A stretch of 64,000 bases of DNA from Pseudoxanthomonas suwonensis (GTDB taxonomy: Bacteria; Pseudomonadota; Gammaproteobacteria; Xanthomonadales; Xanthomonadaceae), in assembly GCF_000972865.1 (NCBI RefSeq), contig NZ_CP011144.1:2908893-2972892 (forward strand). Direction: 5' to 3'. The notes below the pieces were generated by a model, which saw nothing but the letters and a program-made list of their open reading frames with translations, ran no database searches and was not told the DNA's origin. Below, piece by piece: positions 9,214 through 18,451 of the stretch. Within the stretch, counting starts at the first letter, position 1, and the number at the start of each line of letters is the position of its first letter. A program made the translations under genes and the position numbers.

Positions 9214-10776
9214 ATGCATCCGAGGTCGATCGAGGCGTGGCGTCGCGCCGAAGCGGCCGCGAGGAGCGGCGCGGAGGCCGCCCGCGCCGCCTACGAAGGA
9301 GTGCTGGACCAGCCCGAGCTGGTGGTGCCGGCGCGCCTGCGCCTGACCGACCTGGAACTCGAATGCGGTGCGGTACGCGCCGCCACGGCGCAGGCGCTTG
9401 CCGGCTTCCGCGTGCCCGAGTCCGACCCGATGCTGCTGCTCGAGCTGGCGCGAAGGCTGTTCGGCCTCGGCGAGGTCGCAGCCGGCCTGCAATGCCTGCG
9501 CTCGCCGGCGATCGCCGCCGCGACCGCTCCGGGCGTGCATGCCGACGCGGGCAGGATGCTGTGCGAGCTGTCCTTCTACGACCTGGCCCGGGAGCGGCTG
9601 GAGCAGGCCCAGCGCCTGGGGCTGCGCACGCCGCGGCTTGCCTATCTGGGCGGAATGGCGCGGATGTATTGCGGCGCGATCGATGCCGCCGAGGACGCGT
9701 TCGAGGCGTGCCTGCACCTGGATCCCGACTTCATGCCCGCGGCGCGCCTGCTGTCCACACTTCGGCGGCAGACCCCGGAACACAACCATGTCGACCGCCT
9801 GCGCGCCGCGCAGCGGCGCCTGGGCGATGCGCATGCCTTCGCGCCGCTGGTGCACTACGCGCTGTTCAAGGAGCTGGACGACCTCGGCGACGCCGAGGCC
9901 GCCTGGGTGCACCTGGCGCGCGGCATGGCGACGCGCCGGGCGCAGATCGGCCACGGCGAGGACGCCGAGCGGGCACTGTTCGCCGCGCTGCGGCGGTGGC
10001 GTGGCGCGGCCGCGGCGGAGGCCGTCGGCGAGGCCGCCGGTCCCGTGCCGATATTCGTGGTCGGCATGCCGCGTTCGGGCACGACCCTGCTCGAACGCCT
10101 GCTGGCAGCGCATCCGCAGGTGGCCGACGCCGGCGAGCTGCGCGACTTCGTCTGCCAGCTGCGCTGGTGTTGCGACCGGGCGGGTGGCCCGCACCCGGAC
10201 GCCGGGTTGATGGCGGCCTCGGAAGGCATCGATCCCGCGCTGCTGGGGCGCCGCTACATGGAGCATGCCGCATGGCGCGCCGATGGCCGCGCCTGTTTCA
10301 TCGACAAGCTGCCTTCGAATTTCCTGGTCACCGGGCCGATCGCGGCCGCGCTCCCGCAGGCGCGCATCATCCACATGGTCCGCGACCCGATGGACAGCTG
10401 TTTCTCCAATCTCAAGGCCCTGTTTGCCGACGCCTACCCGCACAGTTACTCGCAGGAGGAAATGGCCCGCCACTACCTGCGATACCGCGGCCTGATGGCG
10501 CACTGGGAGCGGGCGTTCCCTGGCCGGATACTCGAAGTGCGCTACGAGGCGCTGGTCGCCGATCCGGAGGCGGAGGCCAGGCGGGTGCTCGGATTCTGCG
10601 GCCTGCAGTGGACGCCCGAGGTACTGGGTGACCGGGCGCGCAAGGGCATGGTCGGCACCGCCAGCACCGTGCAGGTGCGCGAGCCGATCCACGGGCGGTA
10701 TCTGGGACAGTGGCGGCGCTACGCCCGCCACCTCGTGCCGCTGCAGGAGGCACTTGCCCGTGATATTCCTGAATAG
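9214..10776 (+). CDS. TPR-containing sulfotransferase (Sulfotransfer_3-like)
   Basis: Probable cytoplasmic PAPS-dependent sulfotransferase, 520 residues. The N-terminal half (about 1-270) is made of alpha-helical repeats resembling TPRs, rich in Ala, Leu and Arg. The catalytic half begins with the 5'-phosphosulfate loop PIFVVGMPRSGTTLLERLLA (about residue 280). The 3'-phosphate-binding segment is HMVRDPMDSCFSN (about residue 388), and the C-terminal part contains RYLGQWRRYARHLVPL. This class is related to tyrosylprotein sulfotransferases; the acceptor is not known. It lies 47 bp after the efflux operon and upstream of a TonB receptor. A second TPR-sulfotransferase at 14614-16452 has the same architecture. 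Confidence 0.82.
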   Translation: MHPRSIEAWRRAEAAARSGAEAARAAYEGVLDQPELVVPARLRLTDLELECGAVRAATAQALAGFRVPESDPMLLLELARRLFGLGEVAAGLQCLRSPAIAAATAPGVHADAGRMLCELSFYDLARERLEQAQRLGLRTPRLAYLGGMARMYCGAIDAAEDAFEACLHLDPDFMPAARLLSTLRRQTPEHNHVDRLRAAQRRLGDAHAFAPLVHYALFKELDDLGDAEAAWVHLARGMATRRAQIGHGEDAERALFAALRRWRGAAAAEAVGEAAGPVPIFVVGMPRSGTTLLERLLAAHPQVADAGELRDFVCQLRWCCDRAGGPHPDAGLMAASEGIDPALLGRRYMEHAAWRADGRACFIDKLPSNFLVTGPIAAALPQARIIHMVRDPMDSCFSNLKALFADAYPHSYSQEEMARHYLRYRGLMAHWERAFPGRILEVRYEALVADPEAEARRVLGFCGLQWTPEVLGDRARKGMVGTASTVQVREPIHGRYLGQWRRYARHLVPLQEALARDIPE

Positions 10777-10816
10777 AACATCAATCGGAATCGATTTATT
10801 TTTCCCGCTTGGCACG

Positions 10817-10966
10817 ATGTCGACATGTTCGATGCTTTTTCCCGATCTTTTCCGTGAAGAAGATTTCACATGGGTCGACTACTTGTCTTGCGACAACATT
10901 AAGGAATTGCTAACTTCCGGTGCAGCCGGTTCGGGCTCCCTCCCCGTCCGGCGCCCCATTTCCTGA
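10817..10966 (+). CDS. Candidate small ORF, acidic Tyr-containing 49-residue peptide
   Basis: This short open frame lies in AT-richer DNA between the TPR-sulfotransferase and the TonB receptor. Its translation contains REEDFTWVDYLSCDNIKELL, which looks like an amphipathic, acidic segment with one tyrosine between acidic residues. Codons such as TTG, CTA, ATT and GAA are unlike the strongly GC-ending neighbours. No Shine-Dalgarno sequence precedes the ATG, and the frame also overlaps the presumed promoter of the receptor gene. It may be a peptide gene, a decayed remnant or chance. Confidence 0.22.
   Translation: MSTCSMLFPDLFREEDFTWVDYLSCDNIKELLTSGAAGSGSLPVRRPIS
10888..10916 (+). promoter_or_regulatory. 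Possible sigma-70 promoter of the TonB receptor gene
   Basis: TTGCGA (10888-10893) and TAACTT (10911-10916) are separated by 17 bases in an AT-rich island, 97 bp upstream of the receptor ATG. The -35 match is good and the -10 match is weak. Confidence 0.35.
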
Positions 10967-11012
10967 TGCGCTGCCAATGCATCGGGAAGCCCCTTTAAAG
11001 CTGGAGAGAGTA

Positions 11013-13562
11013 ATGATGAAGTTCAACCGCAATCTGCTCAGCGACGCGGTGCGCTACGGCCTGTTGGCCGGCCTCGCCGGCGTCGTCGCGGCCCCCGCCG
11101 CGTTCGCGCAGGAAGCCGAGGACGCCGAGACGAGGACCCTCGACCGCATCGAGGTCACCGGTTCGCGCCTGAAGCGCGCCGACATCGAGGGCGCCGTGCC
11201 GGTCATCGTGATCGACCGCGCCTCGATCGACGCCACCGGCGACGTCTCGGTCGCCGACGTGCTGCGCGACAGCACCTTCGCTTCCTTCGGCAACTTCCGC
11301 CCGCAGTCCGGCAGTTCCGCCCAGTCGCTGGCCACCGTCGACCTGCGCGGCCTGGGTTCGGGCCGCACCCTGGTGCTGGTCGACGGCCGCCGCGCCCCGA
11401 CCAACCCGATGTCCGCCTCGTCGGGCGCCGACCTCAACGCCATCCCGCTGGCTGCTGTCGAGCGCATCGAGATCCTGTCCGACGGCGCTTCGGCCGTGTA
11501 CGGTTCCGACGCGATCGGCGGCGTGGTCAACATCATCCTGCGCAAGGACTTCAACGGCGCCGAGCTGCGCTATGGCTACGGCCAGACCGCGGTGCAGGGC
11601 GGTGACCTGGAAGACGTCTCGGCGGTCTTCGGCACCTCCAGCGACCGCGGCCGCCTGATCGGCGGCGCCTCGCACTCCAGCCGCGGCATGGTGTTCACCC
11701 GCGACCAGATCGGCGGCAACGTCCTGGGCGTGTCGACCTACGGCAACAACTACTACGACTGGGATACGGAAGGTCCGGCCCCGGTTCCGGGCTTCTCCTG
11801 CGACTCGAACGGCTTCTGGACCCTGTCGAACGGCCTGTGCTCGTTCGACTTCAACTCGGTGGCGGCCAACGAGGCCTCGGTCGACAACACCTCGGTGTTC
11901 GTCCGCGGCGACTACCAGATCAACGACGACTGGACGGTCTACCTGACCGCCACCACCACCAAGGTCGAGACCTTCGGCCGCTACGCGCCGGTGCCGGGCG
12001 TGATCCGGGTCGAGGACGGTACCCCGAACGACGTGGTCCAGGGCGACGACCTGCCGACCTACTTCTACCACCGCTTCGCCGCGGCCGGTAACCGCGACAA
12101 CTTCACCGACACCACCAACAACGACTTCCTGCTCGGCTTCCAGGGCCAGCTGACCGACACGGTTTCGGTCGATTTCGGCGCCCGCCGCACCTCGTACAAG
12201 TTCATCGAGACCGGCCGTGGCTACGTGATCTCCAGCCTGGCCGAACTGGCGGCCAACGCCGGCGACTACATCCTGACCGATCCGTTCGGTGCGGATCCGG
12301 ACGTGCTGAACGGCTTCACCGCGACCATCGGCCGCAACTCGTTCTACAAGAGCTCTGAGTGGTTCGGCAACGTCAACTTCGACCTGTTCGAAATGGGCGG
12401 CGGCATCTCCAACGCCGTGGTCGGCGCCGAGTACCGCGAAGACCGCTTCGCCGACGTCTACGACTCGCTGTCGCAGGCGGGCGTGGTGCTGGGTTCCTCG
12501 GGCGGCTCCTCGGGCGGCGGTCGCGAAGTCGCGTCGGTCTACTTCGAGTGGCTGCTGCCGTTCAGCAGCACCTTCGACATCACCCTGGCCGGCCGCTACG
12601 ACGACTACAGCGACTACGGCAGCGACTTCTCGCCGAAGGTCGCCGCGCGCTGGCAGCCGCTGGAGAACCTGACCGTCCGCGGATCGTGGGGCCAGGGCTT
12701 CCGCGCCCCCGGCCTGGACATCCTGACCCAGGCCCGCACCTTCTCGGCCGAGCCGGTCAACGATCCGCAGTCCTGCGCCGCGCTGGGCCAGCCGACCACC
12801 TGCCAGCTGCAGGTCGACACCTACTTCATCGCCAATCCGCAGCTGGCCTCGGAGCAGTCCGACCAGTTCGCATTCGGCCTGGTGTACGACCCGGTCGACT
12901 GGCTGGACCTGAGCGTCGATTACTACAACATCCGGGTCAAGGACACGATCTCGGAGATCAGCGCCCAGGACATCATCAACATGAACCTCAACCCGGCCGA
13001 GTGGGGTGAGATTCCGGCGGGCCTGAGCATCACCCGCCTGCCGAACGGCCGCATCACCGAGATCGTGGCCGGCTACGCCAACGAGGGTGACCTGGAGACC
13101 GACGGCATCGACTTCCGTGCCAATACCGACTTCGACTTCGGTGGTGCGGGTCGCCTGCAGAACCGCCTGACCGTGTCGTGGATCAACAAGTACGACGTGA
13201 CCACGATCAACGGCGAAGTGGTCGAGTACGCCGGCCGCCTCGGCTACCCTGACCTGCGCGCGAACCTGGCGAACGACTGGAGCTTTGGCGACTGGACCTT
13301 CACCTGGAACGTCAACTACATCGAAGGCCAGCAGAACCCGCCGACCGCCAGCGGTGCCCCGGGTTCGTCGGTGGGCGGCTACGCCACCAACGACCTGCAG
13401 GTGGCCTGGCAGGCGCCGTGGAACGGCAAGGTCGCCGTTGGTGCGATGAACGCCGGCAACCGCTATCCGGAGCTGGTCGCGTTCGACGGCCGTCCGTGGA
13501 ACTTCTACCTGTACGACGCTTACGGCCGTACCGTGTACCTGCGCTACACGCAGACGTTCTGA
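11013..13562 (+). CDS. TonB-dependent outer-membrane receptor
   Basis: Outer-membrane active-transport receptor, 849 residues. The signal peptide is MMKFNRNLLSDAVRYGLLAG and following, ending at AAPAAFAQ. The TonB box region precedes the plug, which starts near RIEVTGSRLKRADIEG and contains LRGLGSGRTLVLVDGRR, AVERIEILSDGASAVYGSDA and VVNIILRKDFNG. The rest is a long run of alternating beta-strands ending in the outer-membrane terminal phenylalanine (YLRYTQTF). The start is fixed by GGAGAG about nine bases upstream; the second ATG at 11016 would give one residue less. Repeated Asn-Ser/Gly/Tyr strands fit a large-substrate receptor. The substrate is not known; TPR-sulfotransferase and methyltransferase genes lie on either side. 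Confidence 0.93.
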   Translation: MMKFNRNLLSDAVRYGLLAGLAGVVAAPAAFAQEAEDAETRTLDRIEVTGSRLKRADIEGAVPVIVIDRASIDATGDVSVADVLRDSTFASFGNFRPQSGSSAQSLATVDLRGLGSGRTLVLVDGRRAPTNPMSASSGADLNAIPLAAVERIEILSDGASAVYGSDAIGGVVNIILRKDFNGAELRYGYGQTAVQGGDLEDVSAVFGTSSDRGRLIGGASHSSRGMVFTRDQIGGNVLGVSTYGNNYYDWDTEGPAPVPGFSCDSNGFWTLSNGLCSFDFNSVAANEASVDNTSVFVRGDYQINDDWTVYLTATTTKVETFGRYAPVPGVIRVEDGTPNDVVQGDDLPTYFYHRFAAAGNRDNFTDTTNNDFLLGFQGQLTDTVSVDFGARRTSYKFIETGRGYVISSLAELAANAGDYILTDPFGADPDVLNGFTATIGRNSFYKSSEWFGNVNFDLFEMGGGISNAVVGAEYREDRFADVYDSLSQAGVVLGSSGGSSGGGREVASVYFEWLLPFSSTFDITLAGRYDDYSDYGSDFSPKVAARWQPLENLTVRGSWGQGFRAPGLDILTQARTFSAEPVNDPQSCAALGQPTTCQLQVDTYFIANPQLASEQSDQFAFGLVYDPVDWLDLSVDYYNIRVKDTISEISAQDIINMNLNPAEWGEIPAGLSITRLPNGRITEIVAGYANEGDLETDGIDFRANTDFDFGGAGRLQNRLTVSWINKYDVTTINGEVVEYAGRLGYPDLRANLANDWSFGDWTFTWNVNYIEGQQNPPTASGAPGSSVGGYATNDLQVAWQAPWNGKVAVGAMNAGNRYPELVAFDGRPWNFYLYDAYGRTVYLRYTQTF

Positions 13563-13585
13563 TAACGCTCCACTTGCGGTACCTG

Positions 13586-13615
13586 GAAGGCCCCGGAAAC
13601 GGGGCCTTCTTTTTT
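13586..13615 (+). terminator. Rho-independent terminator of the TonB receptor gene
   Basis: Perfect 10-bp stem GAAGGCCCCG/CGGGGCCTTC with a GAAA loop, followed directly by six T. It ends 53 bp after the receptor stop codon. Confidence 0.95.
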
Positions 13616-13699
13616 GCGCGAAGCGGTTTCGGTGCGCGGGCAGCCGCGCTTGGCAGTGCGGGATTTCGCCTCCATGCTGTGCCACAGACGGGAGGACGG

Positions 13700-14668
13700 A
13701 TGAGCGAAGGCGACGACGAGCGACGCAGGGCCTGGACCCGCTACTGGTCCAGCGGCCGCCTGCATTCCTGCGCCGGTAGCTACGCGGGCAACTACGAAGG
13801 CGCGATCGGTGCGTTCTGGCGCGGCCTGGCGGGGGAATTGCCGGAGCGGGCGCGGGTCCTCGACCTGGCCACCGGCAACGGGCCGTTGCCGCTGCTGCTG
13901 TGGGAACTGCGCGGCGACGCGCTCGCGGTCGACGCGGTCGACCTGGCGGCGCTGGCACCGGCCTGGTATCAGCCGGCCGTGCACCGCGGCGTGCATTTCC
14001 ATTCCGGCGTGCAGATGGAAGTGCTGCCATTCGGCGACGCATCGTTCGATTGCGTGGCCAGCCAGTTCGGTTTCGAGTACGCGGACAGGCCGCGCGCGCT
14101 GGCCGAGTGCCTGCGCGTTTCGCGGCCGCACGCGCGGCTGGCGTTGGTGATGCACCACGCCGGTTCGGTGCTGGTGCGGGTCGGGCGCGAGGAACTGGCG
14201 CACCACGCGCGGCTGCTGGCCGACGATGGTCTGCTGCCGGCCGCGCGCGCCGTGCTGCCATGGATCGCGCGCGCGCGGGCGGGCGTGGCGGCCGGCGATC
14301 CGGCCGCCGCGGCGGCGCGCGAGCGCTACAACCGCGCCATGCAGGCACTGGCCGGCGCGGCGCAGGCTTCGCCCACTCCGGACCTCCTGCTCGAGGCGCG
14401 CGAGCAGGTGCACCGCCTGCTCGCGGGCGTGCATGCCGGCAGCGCCGACGATGCGCTGGTGGCGCTCGACGCCTATGCCGACGAACTGGAAGGCGCGCGC
14501 CTGCGCACCGCCGAGATGGTCCGGCACGCGCTGCAGCCGGAGCAGGTGGAGGAGATCGCGCAGCGGCTGCGCGAGGCGCGGCCCGGCATCGAAGTGCGGA
14601 CCGCGGAACTGGGTCAGCGCGAGGGCGTGCTTGCCTGGTCGCTGGTCGCTGCGCCGGCGGCGGGATAG
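13700..14668 (+). CDS. SAM-dependent class I methyltransferase
   Basis: Soluble methyltransferase of 322 residues. Motif I, the SAM-binding loop, is VLDLATGNGPLP (about residues 53-64), followed by the acidic end of strand 2 (VDAVDLAAL). The strand-4 region is FDCVASQFGFEYADRPRALAECLRVSRPHARLALVMHH, as in the Methyltransf_11 group. The C-terminal third (from about 190) is helical and rich in Ala, Glu and Arg, and unlike common small methyltransferases. A good Shine-Dalgarno (GGAGG at 13691) supports the ATG at 13700. Its last 55 bp overlap the last 55 bp of the convergent sulfotransferase gene. The acceptor is not known. Confidence 0.8.
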   Translation: MSEGDDERRRAWTRYWSSGRLHSCAGSYAGNYEGAIGAFWRGLAGELPERARVLDLATGNGPLPLLLWELRGDALAVDAVDLAALAPAWYQPAVHRGVHFHSGVQMEVLPFGDASFDCVASQFGFEYADRPRALAECLRVSRPHARLALVMHHAGSVLVRVGREELAHHARLLADDGLLPAARAVLPWIARARAGVAAGDPAAAAARERYNRAMQALAGAAQASPTPDLLLEAREQVHRLLAGVHAGSADDALVALDAYADELEGARLRTAEMVRHALQPEQVEEIAQRLREARPGIEVRTAELGQREGVLAWSLVAAPAAG

Positions 14669-16452
14669 GCATCCGCCTCCAATACTTCCAGCAGCGGGGC
14701 GAGGTGGTCCGCGTAGTGGCGCCAGCGGCCGATCGAGCGGGTGTAGATCGGCTGCTTGACCTGCCAGCGGCTTGGCGTCTGCACGCCGCGCTCGCTGCGG
14801 TGGAATTCGAGGCAGGCGGGATCCCACGGCAGCCCGGCGAACTCGATCAACCGGCGCGCCTGCGGCTCGGGCCGGGTGGCCAGTTCCTCGTAGTGCAGCT
14901 CGAGGATCGGCAGTGCCAGCACCGCCTGCCAGTGCCGCATCAGCCGGGTCTGCAGGTTGATGTAGTGGCCGATATCGTCCAGCCGGGTGGCGAGCTTCTC
15001 CTCGAGCGAGAAGTTCTCGCCATAGATGGAGACCGCGATGTCGCGCGGATCGCGCCGGCACCAGACCACGCGCGCGCGCGGGAAGAGCAGGGCGATCAGG
15101 CCCAGGTGGAAGAAGTTCAACGGCGCCTTGTCGACCAGGCGCAAGGCGCCGGCCGGTGCATTGCGGGTGGCCGCGCGCAGGTAGCGTTCCGCCGCCGACT
15201 CCAGTGCTTCGTCCGCGATCGCATCGATGCAATCAGGCCATGACTGGCCCGGTCCGGCGCTGGCAGGCAGGCGGCGCGCGATCAGGGCGATGTCCGGCAA
15301 TTCGCCGCCGCCGTGGCCGGAGGGGTGGGCCGCCAGGATCTGTTCGGTCAGGGTGGTGCCGCTGCGCGGCATGCCGACGATGAACAGTGGTCGCGGATCC
15401 GGGCTGCCGGGCCAGCGCGCGCTGCGCGCAGCCAGGCGTGGGCGCGTGAGTGCCTCGAGCGAGCGCTGGATCTGGCGCTCGAAGGTCGGGATGTCGCCCG
15501 CACCGGTCATGCGCCGGCGTGCGGCATTGGCCTGGTGCCAGCTGGCCATGGCGTCGGCATGCTGGCCGCGGCCGTCGAACACCTTGCCCAGTTCGTAGCC
15601 GACCAGCGCACGGTCCGGATCGGGCAGGTCGTCGCGCGCCATCAGGCTTCGTGCCTGGGCGACGAGCGTCTCGTCGGCGCGTGCACGGTCCAGCCCGAGC
15701 AGGCCGCTGACCGGGAACGCCCAGTCCGGCCGTTGTGCGAGCGCCGCGCGGTAGGCTGCGCGTGCCGCATCGCGGTCGCCCAGGTCCTCCGCGGTCTGGG
15801 CCAGTGCCATCCACAGGTCGCCGGCGCGTGGCGCCTTGGCGGACGCGCGTTGCAGCAGCTCCAGCGCCTCGCGGTGCCGGCCGAGCCGGTTGAGGGTCTC
15901 GGCGCTGCGCAGCACCACTCCCGTGTCGTCCGGGCGCAGCTGCAGCAGGGCCTGCCACATGGGCAGGGCATCGTCGGGATAGCCGGCGTGGAATTCCGAC
16001 TCGGCAAGGGCTTCCAGGATGCGCGGATGGTCCGGTGCCAGCGTGCGTGCCCTGCGCAGCGCCTGCAGTGCCTCGCCGTGGCGTCCCAGGCGCTGCAGGG
16101 CAAGCCCGAGCAGGAGCCAAAGCTGCATGTTGTCGGGTTGCTGCGGGGCGATGGCCTGGAAGTGGGCGAGCGCCTGGGCGTTTTCGCCTTCGTGGGCAAG
16201 CAGGCAGGCGTACTGGAAGCGCACCGAGGCATCGCCCGGTGCCAGCTCCGTTGCCTGGCGCATGCAGGCCAGCGCCAGGGCAGGGTTGCCGAGACGCATG
16301 GCGGCCTGGGCGACCGCGCCGTGCACCGCGGCATCGCCGCCGGCCTGCGCTGCCGCCTGCCGCAACAGTTCCAGGGCGCTGGCAGTGTCGCCGTTGCGTT
16401 CGAGGAGAAAGGCCTGCTGCAGGATGCCGGCAAGCGGCCCGGAAGCGGTCAT
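14614..16452 (-). CDS. TPR-containing sulfotransferase, second copy
   Basis: Probable PAPS-dependent sulfotransferase of 612 residues. Residues 1 to about 320 form clear tetratricopeptide repeats (for example LLLGLALQRLGRHGEALQAL, LRSAETLNRLGRHREALELL and DLGDRDAARAAYRAALAQRP). The sulfotransferase domain starts with the phosphosulfate loop FIVGMPRSGTTLTEQILAAH (about residue 355); the 3'-phosphate segment is CRRDPRDIAVSIYGENFS (about 464). The end contains QVKQPIYTRSIGRWRHYADHL, the same C-terminal signature as the copy at 9214-10776. TPR-fused enzymes of this kind may use the repeats to hold a protein substrate, which is inference. The 3' end overlaps the convergent methyltransferase by 55 bp. 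Confidence 0.88.
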   Translation of the reverse strand: MTASGPLAGILQQAFLLERNGDTASALELLRQAAAQAGGDAAVHGAVAQAAMRLGNPALALACMRQATELAPGDASVRFQYACLLAHEGENAQALAHFQAIAPQQPDNMQLWLLLGLALQRLGRHGEALQALRRARTLAPDHPRILEALAESEFHAGYPDDALPMWQALLQLRPDDTGVVLRSAETLNRLGRHREALELLQRASAKAPRAGDLWMALAQTAEDLGDRDAARAAYRAALAQRPDWAFPVSGLLGLDRARADETLVAQARSLMARDDLPDPDRALVGYELGKVFDGRGQHADAMASWHQANAARRRMTGAGDIPTFERQIQRSLEALTRPRLAARSARWPGSPDPRPLFIVGMPRSGTTLTEQILAAHPSGHGGGELPDIALIARRLPASAGPGQSWPDCIDAIADEALESAAERYLRAATRNAPAGALRLVDKAPLNFFHLGLIALLFPRARVVWCRRDPRDIAVSIYGENFSLEEKLATRLDDIGHYINLQTRLMRHWQAVLALPILELHYEELATRPEPQARRLIEFAGLPWDPACLEFHRSERGVQTPSRWQVKQPIYTRSIGRWRHYADHLAPLLEVLEADAYPAAGAATSDQASTPSR

Positions 16453-16553
16453 CGATCAGGAAAGCCGTCGCTGGGGACGCGCATTATCGCCCGGCATGCG
16501 TCACGGGACATGGTGGTCCGGCTGGCAGCCCCAAGGCCGGCAGGGACGCCCGC

Positions 16554-17435
16554 TCAGAGGCCCTGTTCGTACCGGACGTAAGGCACGGTGCCTTCGTCGG
16601 CATCGCCGTTCGACGGCGAGAACGGATTCTTGCCGCGGGTGACCACGTTCTCCGCGCCAACGGTGAGCTGCCCGCTCCAGGGCGTGCGCCAGGTCAGGCC
16701 CAGGCCCAGGCCTTCCCACTTGCCGGGCTGCCCGGGCACGTCGACCACGCGGCCGATGATGCTGGCGCCGAAGGAGCCATAGCCGCCGCCGACGCTCAGG
16801 CTCTTGCTGTCCCACTGGTCGACCAGGCCGGGCGCCGCGTCGGCCAGCGGGATCAGCCGCGCGCGCGCATAGGTGCCGGCAATGGAGACGTAGGCTTCGG
16901 CGCCCAGGTTCCTCTGGCCGAAAACCTGCAGGTCGTTCTGCTCGATGCGGTCGGCGTCGGCCATGCTGGCGCTGTCCGCACTCAGCCAGGCCGGCAGGCC
17001 GGCACTCTGGGCGACGCCGGCCGACAGCCCGAAGCGGCCGCCCGGACGGTTGAGCGCGGTGGTGGCGGACAGGCGGCGGGCGTTGCCGTCGTGGTGGTCC
17101 GCGCCGAGGCTGGCGAGCATGCAATGGCTGGCCAGGCTGCTGATGCTGGAGCTGCCCGGGCCGTTGCAGAGCAGGCCCAGCGAATCGCCGGCGCCCAGGC
17201 CGAAGGCGGCGTCCAGCGAGTTGTTGCCGAAGCGCCAGCGCGCGCCGGGGCTGGTATCACCCGCCGGCTCCAGCAGCAGGACCGCTTCGACCTTGCCGCT
17301 GCCCTTGTTCCAGACCGGCAGGACCGTCTGCTTGTCGGTGGCCGGACTGGCCGGCCGGCTCTGCGCGTGCAGGGCCGGCGCCGCGCAGAGCGCGGTCAGC
17401 AGGACGGCCAGCAGTGGCAGGCGGCGCAGGGACAT
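16554..17435 (-). CDS. Secreted outer-membrane-like protein of unknown function
   Basis: Protein of 293 residues not recognised as a named family. It has a cleavable signal peptide (LRRLPLLAVLLTALCAAPALHAQ). The mature part is rich in Gly, Ser and short beta-like stretches such as RWRFGNNSLDAAFGLGAGDSLGLLC and LTVGAENVVTRGKNPF. The end VPYVRYEQGL resembles a beta-barrel strand but lacks a terminal phenylalanine. Two cysteines (CNGPGSSSISSLASHC) could form a disulfide. It has its own promoter at 17492-17520. The mobile dispersed repeats of this genome are absent here. A porin-like outer-membrane role is an inference. Confidence 0.65.
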   Translation of the reverse strand: MSLRRLPLLAVLLTALCAAPALHAQSRPASPATDKQTVLPVWNKGSGKVEAVLLLEPAGDTSPGARWRFGNNSLDAAFGLGAGDSLGLLCNGPGSSSISSLASHCMLASLGADHHDGNARRLSATTALNRPGGRFGLSAGVAQSAGLPAWLSADSASMADADRIEQNDLQVFGQRNLGAEAYVSIAGTYARARLIPLADAAPGLVDQWDSKSLSVGGGYGSFGASIIGRVVDVPGQPGKWEGLGLGLTWRTPWSGQLTVGAENVVTRGKNPFSPSNGDADEGTVPYVRYEQGL

Positions 17436-17491
17436 GGCGAATTCTTCAGACCCACGTCCGGCACGACAGTTCCCGGATGGGTGGGAGCTGG

Positions 17492-17520
17492 ATCCTATGC
17501 GATTTACGTTTCGTTAACAA
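17492..17520 (-). promoter_or_regulatory. Sigma-70-like promoter of the outer-membrane-like gene
   Basis: Read on the minus strand, TTGTTA and TAGGAT are separated by exactly 17 bases and lie about 57 bp upstream of the ATG at 17435. The stretch is markedly AT-rich against a GC-rich background. Confidence 0.5.
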
Positions 17521-17551
17521 GCGCCGCCCTCCCCGGAACAGCTCGGCCCGG

Positions 17552-18451
17552 CTATTGCAACCGGTCCGGCGTCGGCGCGTTTGCCGACGGCTGTTCGAAC
17601 AATACGCCGATTTCGGCCAAAGGGAAGACGTAGCGCCGGCCGCAAAAGCCGCACTGGATCTCGGTTTGGCCATCCTGTGCCGCGGCCCGCGCCTCCTCCT
17701 CGCCCAGCGACTGCAGCATCGCCGCGACCCGCTCGCGCGAGCAGGAGCAGCCGAAGGCCAGCTCGCGGGTGGCCAGTACCTGTGGCGCCTCCTCGTGGAA
17801 CAGCCGGTGCAGCAGCACCGGGCCGGGGGTGGAGGCCAGTTCGTCCGCGGCCAGGGTGTCGAACAGCGCCCCCGCCCGCGCCCAGCCGTCGTCATCGCCC
17901 TCGTCCCCGGGCAACTTCTGCAGCATCAGTCCGCAGGCATGGCCGTCGGCGGCGGCCAGCAGCAGGCGGCTGGGCAGCTGTTCGGACTGGCGGAAATAGT
18001 CCTCCAGCACCTCGTCCAGGGTCGGCGAGGACAGCTCGACCAGGCTCTGGTAGCGCAGCGGTTCGCGCGGGTCCAGGCCGGGATTCTCGATGGTGATGGC
18101 CAGCACCGGCCGCTCCAGCCGCCGCAGGTCCGGCGGCGCATCGGCCCCCTCGTCGAGCTGGGCGATCCCGCGCAGGGTGCCGGCGGCGGTGCACTCGGCG
18201 AACAGCAGCCGCAGGCCGGCGTCGGCGCGCAGCTGCAGCGACAGGCGGCCGTCGATCTTGGCGTGCGCGGTCAGCATCGCCGCCGCGGCGCAGGCTTCGC
18301 CGAGCAGGCGCCGCGCCGCAGGCGGATAGGCCGCGTGCGAGAGCAGGTCCAGCCAGCTGCGGTGCAGCTGGACATGGACGCCGCGCACGCCCGCCTGCGG
18401 CAGCAGGAAGCGGGTCAGGCGGTCGCCGGCGGCCGCGTCGTCGGTGTTCAC
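17552..18451 (-). CDS. hslO: Hsp33 redox-regulated chaperone
   Basis: Cytoplasmic holdase chaperone activated by oxidation, 299 residues. Sequence typical of Hsp33 is present, including [19 protein letters not shown]. The C-terminal zinc centre is intact: CSC in [11 protein letters not shown], and CGFC in [13 protein letters not shown], giving the CxC...CxxC pattern. The start is the GTG at 18451, which overlaps the TGA of the upstream hydroxylase gene (GTGA), so the two are coupled. The stop lies 116 bp before the start of the outer-membrane-like gene. Length fits the family (about 290). Confidence 0.95.
   Translation of the reverse strand: MNTDDAAAGDRLTRFLLPQAGVRGVHVQLHRSWLDLLSHAAYPPAARRLLGEACAAAAMLTAHAKIDGRLSLQLRADAGLRLLFAECTAAGTLRGIAQLDEGADAPPDLRRLERPVLAITIENPGLDPREPLRYQSLVELSSPTLDEVLEDYFRQSEQLPSRLLLAAADGHACGLMLQKLPGDEGDDDGWARAGALFDTLAADELASTPGPVLLHRLFHEEAPQVLATRELAFGCSCSRERVAAMLQSLGEEEARAAAQDGQTEIQCGFCGRRYVFPLAEIGVLFEQPSANAPTPDRLQ

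Noticed and set aside
10995..14672. Very long open frame on the minus strand opposite the TonB receptor and methyltransferase
   Set aside because: High GC content removes stops from antisense frames. The translation is low-complexity Ala/Arg/Gly/Val without domains, while the plus strand carries a clear receptor with signal peptide and terminator.
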